A DNA stretch of 64,000 bases, taken from assembly GCF_005222485.1 (NCBI RefSeq), contig NZ_CP029078.1:186001-250000 (forward strand), in the 5' to 3' direction. This DNA is from Streptomyces griseoviridis. GTDB taxonomy: Bacteria; Actinomycetota; Actinomycetes; Streptomycetales; Streptomycetaceae. Below are positions 1 to 7,840 of this stretch, one piece after another. Under the pieces are notes generated by a model. The model was not told the origin of the DNA, made no database searches, and worked only from the letters and a program-made list of their open reading frames with translations. The position numbers and the translations under genes are program-made. Numbering within the stretch: position 1 is the first letter of the stretch; every line of letters starts with the position of its first letter.

Positions 1-121
1 GTACGACACCGGGTTCAAGTACTTCGACTTCGGCTACGCCAGCGCCATCGGCTGCGCGCTGTTCCTGCTCACCATCGTCGTCGCGCTGGTCCAGCGGGCG
101 GTCCTCGGAAAGGAGAAGTGA
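1..121 (+). CDS. Sugar ABC transporter permease, C-terminal fragment
   Basis: Only the last 39 codons of this gene lie in the window (reading frame starts at base 2, TGA at 119-121). The fragment is one hydrophobic stretch (ALFLLTIVVALVQRAVLG) ending in a short basic tail, which is how the MalF/UgpA-type first permease of a carbohydrate importer ends. The next permease begins 1 base after the stop, so the two are almost certainly translationally coupled partners in one importer. The solute-binding protein is expected further upstream. Substrate cannot be read from this piece; the downstream catabolic genes suggest a sugar or sugar acid. Confidence 0.75.
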   Translation, partial: YDTGFKYFDFGYASAIGCALFLLTIVVALVQRAVLGKEK

Positions 122-122
122 G

Positions 123-1049
123 ATGGCGCCCGTGACCCGGGCCCCCGAGGCCCCCGCCGCCGTCCCCACCCCGAAGGAGCCCGCCCGCGCCGGGCGGGCC
201 CGCACCCCGGACGCCGCCGTGCCGGCCGGGCTGCGGCCGCGCGCACGCGGCCGGGTCCTGCGCGGTGTGCTGCTCACCGCCGCCTCGGTGGCGACCCTCT
301 TCCCGTTCTACGCGATGATCGTGCTGTCGCTGCATCCGCAGGGTGCGGTCGACCTGCCGGGCAGTCTGCTGCCCTGGCACCTGACCGGCGACGCCTACGG
401 GGAGGTGCTCGGCTCCCGGGACGTGCCGCGCTGGCTGTTCAACACCGTGGTGTACTCGCTGGTCTCGGTGGTGGGCGTGCTGCTGCTCGCCTCGCTCGCC
501 GGGTACGCCTTCGCCAAGAAGCGGTTCCCCGGCCGTGAGGGCATGTTCTGGTCGTTCCTGTCGATGGTGATGGTCCCCTACCACGTCACCATGATCCCGA
601 CGTTCATCCTGATCTCGAAGCTCGGCGGCGTCGACACCTACTGGGGGCTGATCGTCCCCACCCTCGCCAACGCGCAGGCCGTGTTCCTGATGCGGCAGTT
701 CATCCTCGGGCTGCCCGACGAGATCTTCGAGGCCGCCCGCCTGGACGGCTGCGGCGAGCTGCAGATCTTCTTCCGGATCGTGCTGCCGCTGCTGAAGCCG
801 ATCCTCGCGACGCTCGGCACCTTCGTCTTCCTGTGGCACTGGAACGACTTCCTGTGGCCGCTGATCGTCGGGCAGAGCACCGAGATGCGCACCCTGACCG
901 TCGGGATCGCCTCGCTCCAGCAGGAACAGGTGCCGCTCAACCAGGTGCTGGCCGGTTCCGTCGTCGCCTTCGTACCGATCTTCAGCGCCTATCTGGTGGG
1001 CCAGCGGTACTTCACGGAAGGCGTCGTGGGCTCCGCGGTGAAGGGCTGA
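123..1049 (+). CDS. Carbohydrate ABC transporter permease, MalG/UgpE type
   Basis: A 308-residue inner-membrane permease, the second transmembrane subunit of a CUT1-type sugar importer. After a Pro/Ala-rich cytoplasmic N-terminus (residues 1-40) come about six membrane segments. The EAA loop that docks the ATPase is visible around residues 202-221 (EAARLDGCGELQIFFRIVLP). The ATG at 123 lies one base after the previous stop, implying coupling. No dedicated ATPase is encoded next to it; Streptomyces CUT1 importers commonly share the MsiK ATPase, which is known biology rather than something seen here. Genes that follow look like catabolic enzymes for the imported compound. Confidence 0.9.
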   Translation: MAPVTRAPEAPAAVPTPKEPARAGRARTPDAAVPAGLRPRARGRVLRGVLLTAASVATLFPFYAMIVLSLHPQGAVDLPGSLLPWHLTGDAYGEVLGSRDVPRWLFNTVVYSLVSVVGVLLLASLAGYAFAKKRFPGREGMFWSFLSMVMVPYHVTMIPTFILISKLGGVDTYWGLIVPTLANAQAVFLMRQFILGLPDEIFEAARLDGCGELQIFFRIVLPLLKPILATLGTFVFLWHWNDFLWPLIVGQSTEMRTLTVGIASLQQEQVPLNQVLAGSVVAFVPIFSAYLVGQRYFTEGVVGSAVKG

Positions 1050-1120
1050 CCCGACTCCCCTCCCCCACTCTGCCCTCCCTCTTTCCCCTCTCCCCGTTCC
1101 CCCGGTCTTCAAGGAGCCGC

Positions 1121-2191
1121 ATGCACACCGCACCACCGCCCGCCCCCACGTCCGCCGGGCCGTCGCCGACGCGGCCCGTCGACGAGGCGGCCCTGGAGGA
1201 GTCGCTGGCCACGCCGTCGCCCGCGCTCGTCGCCGACCTCGCCGGGCTCGACGGCGATCTGCTGGTCCTCGGCGCCGGCGGCAAGATGGGCCCCAGCCTG
1301 TGCCGGCTGGCCCGCCGCGCCCTGGACGCCGCCGGGCGCACCGACCTCGCCGTGATCGCCGTCTCCCGCTGGTCGGACCCGCGGGCCGCCGCCGCGCTGG
1401 CCGACGACGGGGTGCGGACCGTACCGTTCGACCTGATGGAGGGCGATCCGGCGGAGCTGCCCGACGCGGGCAACGTGGTCTTCATGGTCGGCGCCAAGTT
1501 CGGTTCGGCGAACGATCCCACCACCGCCTGGGCGGTCAACGCCGCCCTGCCCGACCGGATCGCCCGCCGCTACCGGGACGCCAGGATCGCCGCGTTCTCC
1601 ACCGGCAACGTCTACCCGCTGGTCTCCGTCCTCGACGCGGGCAGCGCCGAGGGCGACCCGACGGCACCGGTCGGCGAGTACGCGATGTCATGCCTCGGCC
1701 GTGAGCGGGTCTTCGCCCACCACGCCCGGCGCGCGGGCACCCCGCTGTCGCTGATCCGCCTCAACTACGCCGTGGACCTGCGCTACGGCGTCCTCGCCGA
1801 CATCGCCTCCGCCGTCCACTCCGGCGCCCCGGTGTCGCTGGCCACCGGGCACGTCAACGTGGTCTGGCAGGGGTACGCCAACGAGGTCGCCCTGCGCTCG
1901 CTGACCCGGGCCGCCGCCGAGCCGTTCACCGTCAACGTCACCGGGCCCGAGACCGCGTCGGTGCGGCGCCTCGCGCACCGGTTCGCCGCCGAGTTCGGCA
2001 CCATCGCGCACCTGGAGGGCGAGGAGTCGGGGACCGGGCTGCTCTCCGACGCGACGCTCTGCCACGCGGAGTTCGGCTATCCCTCCGTCCCGCTGGCCAC
2101 CCTGGTGGCGTGGCAGGCGGGGTGGCTACGCGACGGTCTTCCGCTGTCGGGCAAGCCCACGAAGTTCGACGTCCGCGACGGAAGGTTCTGA
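1121..2191 (+). CDS. NAD-dependent epimerase/dehydratase family protein
   Basis: A 356-residue extended short-chain dehydrogenase/epimerase-like protein. The glycine-rich NAD loop GAGGKMG is at residues 50-56, with a second Rossmann strand leading to VGAKFG near 125. The catalytic motif is odd: where Tyr-x-x-x-Lys is expected there is EYAMSC near residue 187, so the lysine is absent. The chemistry may therefore differ from a classical epimerase. ATG at 1121 follows AAGGAG with a 5-base spacer. Longer in-frame extension upstream runs into the permease gene and was rejected. It sits between the permease and an aldolase-type gene (3-base gap), which points to a role in sugar or sugar-acid breakdown. 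Confidence 0.8.
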   Translation: MHTAPPPAPTSAGPSPTRPVDEAALEESLATPSPALVADLAGLDGDLLVLGAGGKMGPSLCRLARRALDAAGRTDLAVIAVSRWSDPRAAAALADDGVRTVPFDLMEGDPAELPDAGNVVFMVGAKFGSANDPTTAWAVNAALPDRIARRYRDARIAAFSTGNVYPLVSVLDAGSAEGDPTAPVGEYAMSCLGRERVFAHHARRAGTPLSLIRLNYAVDLRYGVLADIASAVHSGAPVSLATGHVNVVWQGYANEVALRSLTRAAAEPFTVNVTGPETASVRRLAHRFAAEFGTIAHLEGEESGTGLLSDATLCHAEFGYPSVPLATLVAWQAGWLRDGLPLSGKPTKFDVRDGRF

Positions 2192-2194
2192 GCC

Positions 2195-3265
2195 GTGACC
2201 CACCCCGCACCGGCCCCCGCGGCGGCCGTCGACCCCCTCGGGCTGCTCGCCGAGGGCACCGTGATCCCCGCCCACCCGCTGGTCCTCGACGCGGGCAGGC
2301 GCCTCGACGAACGCCGGCAACGCGCCCTGACCCGCTACTACCTGGCGTCCGGGGCGGGCGGTGTCGCGGTCGGCGTGCACACCACCCAGTTCGAGATCCG
2401 CGAGCCGTCCGTCGGGCTGCTGCGGCCGGTCCTCGAACTCGCCGCCGAGACCGTCGAACGGGAGGCGGACCGGCCCGTCCTGCGGATCGCCGGGGCCTGC
2501 GGATACACCGCGCAGGCCGTCGCCGAGGCCGAACTCGCCGCCGAACTCGGCTACGACGCGGTGCTGTTGAGCCCCCAGGTGCCGGGCGCCGACGAGGCGG
2601 GGCTCCTGGAGCGGGCCCGCGCCGTCGGCGAGGTCCTGCCGGTCATCGGCTTCTACCTCCAGGAGGCGGTCGGCGGACGCTATCTGTCCCCGTCGTTCTG
2701 GAGCCGCCTCGCGGACATCCCCTCCGTCGTGGCCGTCAAGACGGCGCCCTTCGACCGGTACCGCACCGCCGAGGTCATCGACGCGATCGCCCGCTCCGAC
2801 CGGGCGGGGGACGTCGCCCTGTACACCGGCAACGACGACGCCATCCTCACCGACCTGCTCACCCCGTACCGGACCGGCGGCGACGGCGGCGAACTGCGCT
2901 GGTTCGCGGGCGGATTGCTTGGCCAGTGGGCGGTGTGGACCAGGACCGCGGTGGCGCTCCTCGCGGAGGTGCGGCGGGCACGCGCGGGCGACCACGCCCT
3001 CACCGTGGACCTGCTGCGCCGGGCCCCGCAGCTCACCGAGGCCAACGCGGCCGTCTTCGACGTGCGGGGCGCCTTCCGCGGCTGCGTCCCCGGAGTGCAC
3101 GAGGTGCTGCGCCGGCAGGGGCTGCTCGCCGGGACCTGGTGCCTCGACCCGGCGGAGCAGCTCTCCCCCGGGCAGGCGGAGGAACTCACCCGGGTCTGCG
3201 TGGCCCATCCCTGGGTCACCGACGACGCGTTCGTGGCGGAGCATCTCGATGACTGGCTCCGCTGA
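2195..3265 (+). CDS. Dihydrodipicolinate synthase (DapA)-family aldolase/lyase
   Basis: A 356-residue (beta/alpha)8 protein of the DHDPS/N-acetylneuraminate lyase superfamily, longer than DapA itself (about 290). The Schiff-base lysine is probably K182 in VVAVKTAPF, and the tyrosine strand is GFYLQ near residue 152. Such paralogues inside sugar operons usually cleave or dehydrate 2-keto-3-deoxy sugar acids; lysine biosynthesis is unlikely here. GTG start at 2195, three bases after the preceding stop. The 3' end overlaps the start of the next gene, so the enzymes are probably made in step. Exact substrate unknown. Confidence 0.85.
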   Translation: MTHPAPAPAAAVDPLGLLAEGTVIPAHPLVLDAGRRLDERRQRALTRYYLASGAGGVAVGVHTTQFEIREPSVGLLRPVLELAAETVEREADRPVLRIAGACGYTAQAVAEAELAAELGYDAVLLSPQVPGADEAGLLERARAVGEVLPVIGFYLQEAVGGRYLSPSFWSRLADIPSVVAVKTAPFDRYRTAEVIDAIARSDRAGDVALYTGNDDAILTDLLTPYRTGGDGGELRWFAGGLLGQWAVWTRTAVALLAEVRRARAGDHALTVDLLRRAPQLTEANAAVFDVRGAFRGCVPGVHEVLRRQGLLAGTWCLDPAEQLSPGQAEELTRVCVAHPWVTDDAFVAEHLDDWLR

Positions 3266-4364
3266 CCGCCCCGGCGGGCCGCCGCGCACCGTGGTGGCGC
3301 TGCCGGCCGCGCTGCGCCGCGAGCTGTTCGCACCCGGCGTGTGGGAGCGGCTGCGCGCGGTGGCCGACGTCACCGTGGTCGACGCGCACAGCGACCGCGG
3401 CGCGCTGGCCGCCGCGCTGCCGGGCGCCCGGGTCCTGGTCACCGGGTGGGGCACGGCCCGGATCGACGGTGAACTCCTGGCCGCCGGCGACCGGTTGGAG
3501 CTGGTCGCGCACACCGGCGGGGCGGTCAGCCCCTACCTGGGGGCCGAGCTGTTCGCGCGGGGGGTGCGGGTGACCCAGGCGGGGGCGGCGATGGCGCGGC
3601 CGGTCGCGGAGGTCGCGCTCGCCTTCACGCTGGCCCTGCTGCACCGGGTGCACCGGTTCGACCACGCGCTGCGCAGCGGCCTGGACTGGGAGACGGCGTC
3701 GGTGGCGCCGCCCCGCCACGAGATCCTGGACTGCCCGGTCGGGGTGATCGGCGCCTCCCGCACCGGCCGCGCCTATCTCGCGCTGGCCCGCGCCCTCGGC
3801 GCCCGGGTGAGCGTGTACGACCCGTACCTCACGGCGGCGGACGCGGCCGAACTCGGCGTCCGCCAGGTCTCCTTGGACGTGCTGCTGGCCGAGAGCCGGG
3901 TGGTGGCGGTGCACGCCCCCGCCCTGCCGGAGACCCGGCATCTGCTGGGCCGGCGTGAACTGGCGCTCCTCGCCGACGGGGCGGCGCTGGTGAACACCGC
4001 GCGCTCCTGGCTCGTCGACGAGGACGCCCTGATCGCCGAGGTGCGCACCGGCCGCATCGACGCGGCGCTCGACGTGTACGACGCGGAGCCGCTGCCGCTC
4101 GGCCATCCTCTCCGGTCCCTGCCCAACGTGCTGCTGACGCCCCATCAGGCGGCGGCGACCGTGCAGGGCCGGCTGGCGCTGGGCGAGAGCACGGTGGCGG
4201 AGATCGAACGCTTCACGGCCGGACGGCCGCTGCTGCACGGTGTGGGCGCGCAGGCCCTCGACCGGGTGGAGTCGGCGGAGGCGTCCGCCGTGGAAGCGTC
4301 CGCCGCGGAGGCGTCCGCCGTGGAAGCGTCCACCCCTCATCCTCATCCCCGAACGGAGCTGTAG
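3249..4364 (+). CDS. D-isomer-specific 2-hydroxyacid dehydrogenase family protein
   Basis: A 371-residue NAD(P)-dependent dehydrogenase of the D-2-hydroxyacid family. The nucleotide fold begins near residue 162 with GVIGASRTG, a modified GxGxxG. The catalytic Arg lies in VNTARSW (near 247) and the catalytic His in LLTPHQAA (near 299). ATG at 3249 overlaps the previous gene by 17 bases. The C-terminal tail carries four copies of a 5-residue unit (A/V-E-A-S-A) encoded by four 15-bp repeats, absent from the family core. A role in redox conversion of a sugar acid, with the flanking aldolase and FAH-type hydrolase, is inferred. Confidence 0.85.
   Translation: MTGSADRPGGPPRTVVALPAALRRELFAPGVWERLRAVADVTVVDAHSDRGALAAALPGARVLVTGWGTARIDGELLAAGDRLELVAHTGGAVSPYLGAELFARGVRVTQAGAAMARPVAEVALAFTLALLHRVHRFDHALRSGLDWETASVAPPRHEILDCPVGVIGASRTGRAYLALARALGARVSVYDPYLTAADAAELGVRQVSLDVLLAESRVVAVHAPALPETRHLLGRRELALLADGAALVNTARSWLVDEDALIAEVRTGRIDAALDVYDAEPLPLGHPLRSLPNVLLTPHQAAATVQGRLALGESTVAEIERFTAGRPLLHGVGAQALDRVESAEASAVEASAAEASAVEASTPHPHPRTEL
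4275..4334 (+). repeat. Four 15-bp tandem repeats inside a coding region
   Basis: Units begin at 4275, 4290, 4305 and 4320. Units 1 and 3 are identical; unit 2 differs from unit 4 at one base, so the array looks like a doubled 30-bp unit. It encodes the acidic tail of the 2-hydroxyacid dehydrogenase. Because the unit is a multiple of three, copy-number change would keep the frame. Confidence 0.9.
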
Positions 4365-4366
4365 AC

Positions 4367-5242
4367 ATGCGTCTGTTGAGAGTGGGCCGCCCCGGCCAGG
4401 AGCGTCCCGTGGTCCGCACCCCGGAGGGCGGCTGCTTCGACCTGTCCCCGCTCACCGACGACATCGGACCGGCGTTCCTCGCCGCCGACGGCATCGCCCG
4501 CACCGCCGACGCCCTGGCCGCGGGCGACCTGCCCGCCACCGGCATCAGCGGCGAACGGATCGGCGCCCCCGTCGCCCGGCCCGGCGCGCTGCTGTGCGTC
4601 GGCCAGAACTACGCGGCCCACGCGGCCGAGTCGGGCAGCGCGCCGCCCGCCGAACCGATCCTCTTCTACAAGGGGCCCAGCACCGTGGTCGGCCCGACGG
4701 ACGAGATCCGCATCCCGCGCGGCGCGCGGCGCACCGACTGGGAGGTCGAACTCGCCGTCGTGATCGGCCGCACCGCCCGCTATCTCGGGCCGGACGACGA
4801 CCCGCTCGACCATGTGGCGGGGTACGCGCTCAGCGACGATGTCTCCGAGCGGGCCTTCCAGTTGGAGCGCTCCGGGGGCCAGTGGTCGAAGGGCAAGAGC
4901 TGCGAGACGTTCAACCCGCTGGGTCCGTGGCTGGTCACCCCGGACGAGATCCCTGACCCGCAGAACCTCACGCTGCGCTCATGGGTCAACGGCGAGGCGC
5001 GTCAGGACTCCACCACCGCCGACATGATCTTCCCGGTGGCCGAACTGATCCGCCATCTCTCCCAGTTCCTGACCCTGGAGCCGGGCGACATCATCAACAC
5101 CGGCACTCCGGAGGGGGTGGCGCTCTCCGGCCGCTTCCCCTATCTGTCCGAGGGCGACACGGTGGAGCTGGAGATCGAGGGTCTGGGCCGCCAGCGCAGC
5201 CGATGCGTGGCGTGGAACGAGGAGGTCGCGGCAGCCAAGTGA
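4367..5242 (+). CDS. Fumarylacetoacetate hydrolase (FAH) family protein
   Basis: A 291-residue hydrolase/decarboxylase of the FAH family. The metal-binding pattern is present: a glutamate pair in DWEVELAVVIG (near 125-127) and an aspartate in LSDDVSER (near 155), plus the C-terminal signature NTGTPEGVALS. The N-terminal domain (about 1-65) is the usual small FAH N-domain. In sugar operons these enzymes hydrolyse 2,4-diketo-3-deoxy sugar acids, as in the diketo-hydrolase branch of L-rhamnose and L-fucose breakdown (established for that pathway; inferred here). ATG at 4367, 2 bases after the dehydrogenase stop. Last gene of the coupled set. Confidence 0.88.
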   Translation: MRLLRVGRPGQERPVVRTPEGGCFDLSPLTDDIGPAFLAADGIARTADALAAGDLPATGISGERIGAPVARPGALLCVGQNYAAHAAESGSAPPAEPILFYKGPSTVVGPTDEIRIPRGARRTDWEVELAVVIGRTARYLGPDDDPLDHVAGYALSDDVSERAFQLERSGGQWSKGKSCETFNPLGPWLVTPDEIPDPQNLTLRSWVNGEARQDSTTADMIFPVAELIRHLSQFLTLEPGDIINTGTPEGVALSGRFPYLSEGDTVELEIEGLGRQRSRCVAWNEEVAAAK

Positions 5243-5392
5243 GAGGGAGGCGAGCCGAGTTGACCGGCCGGTGAGGCAGGACCCCTCGGCCGCGCGCTGC
5301 TGGCCGGTTTCGTCCCCGTGGTGTGTTCCGTCGCCGCCAACGGTCACAGACTGTCGGGGACGACGGTCCGCCGGACGAGGGGAACGAGCGGC

Positions 5393-6277
5393 ATGGACAT
5401 CAGCGGGGCACGGCGGACGGGCGGCGCGGCGAGCGCCGAGGGCGACGACGGCACCGGCGGCGGGCAGCCGGGGAACGCCGGGCGGACCCCGTTCGACGAC
5501 CTCTACGAACAGCCGGACCCGCGCGCCTACTTCCGGGTGCTCGGCGCGTGGGGTTACCGGACCCCGCATCACGCGCAGAAGGTCTTCCGGCGGCTGGCCG
5601 CCGAGCGGACCGCCCGGCTCGGCGCTCCCGCCGGGGTGCTGGACATCTGCTGTTCCTACGGCATCAACGCGGCGCTCCTCAACCACGACCTCACGTGGGA
5701 CGACCTGTACGCGCACTACACCTCGCCGCGCGCCGAGGCGCTCACCACCGCCGAACTCGTCGACTGGGACCGCGCGTTCTACCAGGCCCACCGGCGCCGT
5801 GACGCGCTGCCGGTGACCGGCCTCGACGTGTCGGAGCCCGCCCTCACGTACGCGGTCGCGGTCGGTCTCCTCGACGAGGCGTTCGCGGAGAACCTCGAAA
5901 CCGCCGCGCCCTCGCTGGAGTTGCGGCGCGCGGCCCGGGACATACGGCTCATCACGGTCACCGGCGGGGTGAGCTTCCTCTCCCCGCGCACCTTCGAACC
6001 GCTCGTGTCGGCCGCCGAACCGGCGCCGTGGGTGGCGGCGTTCGTCCTGCGGACGGGCTCCTACCGGCCCCTCATGTCGTGTCTGCTGGCGCACGGGCTG
6101 GTCACGGAGAAGGACACGGACCGCACCTACCGACAGCGCCGGTTCACCGACGCGGCCGAGCAGCGGTACGCCGTGGAGGCGGTGACCTCGACGGGAGAGG
6201 ACCCGCGCGGCAAGGAGACCGAGGGCTACTTCCACACCGCCCTGTACGTGTCCCGCCCTCGGGAGGAGGCGGCGTAG
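5393..6277 (+). CDS. Class I SAM-dependent methyltransferase-like protein
   Basis: A 294-residue protein with a Rossmann-like motif I around residue 81 (VLDICCSYGINAALL). The usual GxGxG is replaced by CCSYG. A second acidic strand (VTGLDVSEPALTYA) fits motif II. The C-terminal part (GYFHTALYVSR) is the closing strand of this fold. No substrate-specifying feature is visible. ATG at 5393 follows GGAACGAGCGGC, only a weak ribosome-binding site. It is separated from the sugar-acid operon by 150 bases and may have its own promoter, so a pathway link is not supported. Methyltransferase assignment is by fold only. Confidence 0.7.
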   Translation: MDISGARRTGGAASAEGDDGTGGGQPGNAGRTPFDDLYEQPDPRAYFRVLGAWGYRTPHHAQKVFRRLAAERTARLGAPAGVLDICCSYGINAALLNHDLTWDDLYAHYTSPRAEALTTAELVDWDRAFYQAHRRRDALPVTGLDVSEPALTYAVAVGLLDEAFAENLETAAPSLELRRAARDIRLITVTGGVSFLSPRTFEPLVSAAEPAPWVAAFVLRTGSYRPLMSCLLAHGLVTEKDTDRTYRQRRFTDAAEQRYAVEAVTSTGEDPRGKETEGYFHTALYVSRPREEAA

Positions 6278-6383
6278 CCCTTCCCGACGGCGCGTCGCAC
6301 GAGGTGCTGGGGAACGCGAGGGACGGGGGTCGCATGTCGAGTGCAGCCCGTGACCACGAAGGCCGGCCCCTCGCATCCCCCTC

Positions 6384-7832
6384 TCACCGCTCCCAAGCCC
6401 TCCGTTCCGCGTCGCGCGGTGCTCTCACCACCGCGGATGTCTCCGGGCCGTACGTCATGACCGGGCGGTCCTGGTTCCAGGTGGGCCAGCCGGGGGCGCC
6501 GGTGGTGGCGAAGCGGATCCAGTCGGCGTGCATCGTGTCGGCGAGGGACTGCGGCGCGTCCGGGCCCGCGAGGGCGGCGGTGGCCGGGTCGCGCAGGGTG
6601 TCGAAGACGAAGCCGATCTCCAGGGCGTGGCAGGCGCCGAGTCCGCCGACGGGGGAAGGCCAGGCGAACTCGTACTGGTAGGTGCCCGCGCTCTCCGCGC
6701 GGGCGGCGCGGGCGTCGGCGAGGCGGCCGAGCGGGACCCGCAGCAGCAGGTCGGTGGCGAGGGCGCCCAGCACCTCGCCCGGGGTCGCGCCGGGGCGTCC
6801 CTTTCGGTAGACGGCGGCGGCCCGGCGCGGGACGCGGAAGCGGGCGAGGGCCAGGCGCTGGGTGAGCGGCCCGATCCGGTCCACCGTGCCGTCGGGCACG
6901 AACCAGAGGCGGTACTCGTCGGTGGTGGTGCCCATGAGCAGGTCGATGTCCGCGCCCTTGCCGGCCATGAGGGCGGTGGCGGGGTCCTCGGGGAGCACCT
7001 CGCCGTCCACGACGAGGTCGAAGCCCGCGCCGTCGGAGAGCGGGCTGCCGCCGGTGGCCTCGGCCTGGGCGCGCAGCAGCCGGTCCCGGTCGGCGGCGGC
7101 GAAGGCGGCCACGGTGGCCGGTACACCGAGCCGGGCGGCGATCCGCCGGGTGGTGCGGTCGGCCCGGTCGAGCGGGACGGCGGTGGGGGCGCCGCTCTGG
7201 AGCACGGCCCGCCGCATCAGCCCCGCGGAGAGCGGGGAGGCGAGCAGCCCGGCGAGGGAGATGGCGCCGGCCGACTCGCCGAAGACGGTGACCTGGTCGG
7301 GGTCGCCGCCGAACGCCGCGATGTTGCGCCGTACCCACTCCAGTGCGGCGAGCTGGTCGCGCAGTCCGAGGTTGGCGGGGGCGTCGGGGAACCAGCCGAA
7401 CCCCTCGATGCCGAGGCGGTAGTTGAGCGAGACGAGGACGACGCCGTCGCGGGCGAAGGCGGTGCCGTCGTAGGTGGGGACGGCCGAGGAGCCGTGGCGC
7501 AGGGAGCCGCCGTGGATCCACACCATCACCGGCAGGCCGGCGCCGCCGGGGTCCGGGGTCCAGACGTTGAGGTTGAGGCAGTCGTCGCCGGGGACGGCGG
7601 GGTCGGGCAGCAGGGTGTCGAGGGGTGCGGGGTAGGGGGGTTTGGGGGCGGTGGGGCCGAACGCGGTGGCGTCGCGGACGCCGTCCCAGGCGGGTGGCGG
7701 GGCGGGGGCGCAAAAGCGGTGCGGTCCGAACGGCGGGGCGGCGTACGGGATGCCGCGGAAGACGGCGACGCCGTGTTCGGCGCGGCCGCGCACCCGGCCG
7801 TGTTCGGTGCTGACTTCGGGGTCCGGGTGCAT
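6384..7832 (-). CDS. Type B carboxylesterase/lipase family protein
   Basis: A 482-residue alpha/beta hydrolase of the carboxylesterase type B family. The oxyanion motif is WIHGGS (near residues 105-110), the nucleophile elbow FGESAG puts Ser at about 187, and DDCLNLNVWTP is the family's N-terminal signature. No signal peptide is seen, so it is probably cytoplasmic. The ATG at 7832 is chosen because GTGAGGAACGGC places GAGGA 5 bases upstream. A GTG at 7844 that overlaps the upstream stop is the alternative. It is the last gene of a minus-strand operon with a rhamnosidase and a sugar symporter, suggesting removal of acyl groups from imported glycosides (inference). Confidence 0.88.
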   Translation of the reverse strand: MHPDPEVSTEHGRVRGRAEHGVAVFRGIPYAAPPFGPHRFCAPAPPPAWDGVRDATAFGPTAPKPPYPAPLDTLLPDPAVPGDDCLNLNVWTPDPGGAGLPVMVWIHGGSLRHGSSAVPTYDGTAFARDGVVLVSLNYRLGIEGFGWFPDAPANLGLRDQLAALEWVRRNIAAFGGDPDQVTVFGESAGAISLAGLLASPLSAGLMRRAVLQSGAPTAVPLDRADRTTRRIAARLGVPATVAAFAAADRDRLLRAQAEATGGSPLSDGAGFDLVVDGEVLPEDPATALMAGKGADIDLLMGTTTDEYRLWFVPDGTVDRIGPLTQRLALARFRVPRRAAAVYRKGRPGATPGEVLGALATDLLLRVPLGRLADARAARAESAGTYQYEFAWPSPVGGLGACHALEIGFVFDTLRDPATAALAGPDAPQSLADTMHADWIRFATTGAPGWPTWNQDRPVMTYGPETSAVVRAPRDAERRAWER

Positions 7833-7840
7833 GCCGTTCC

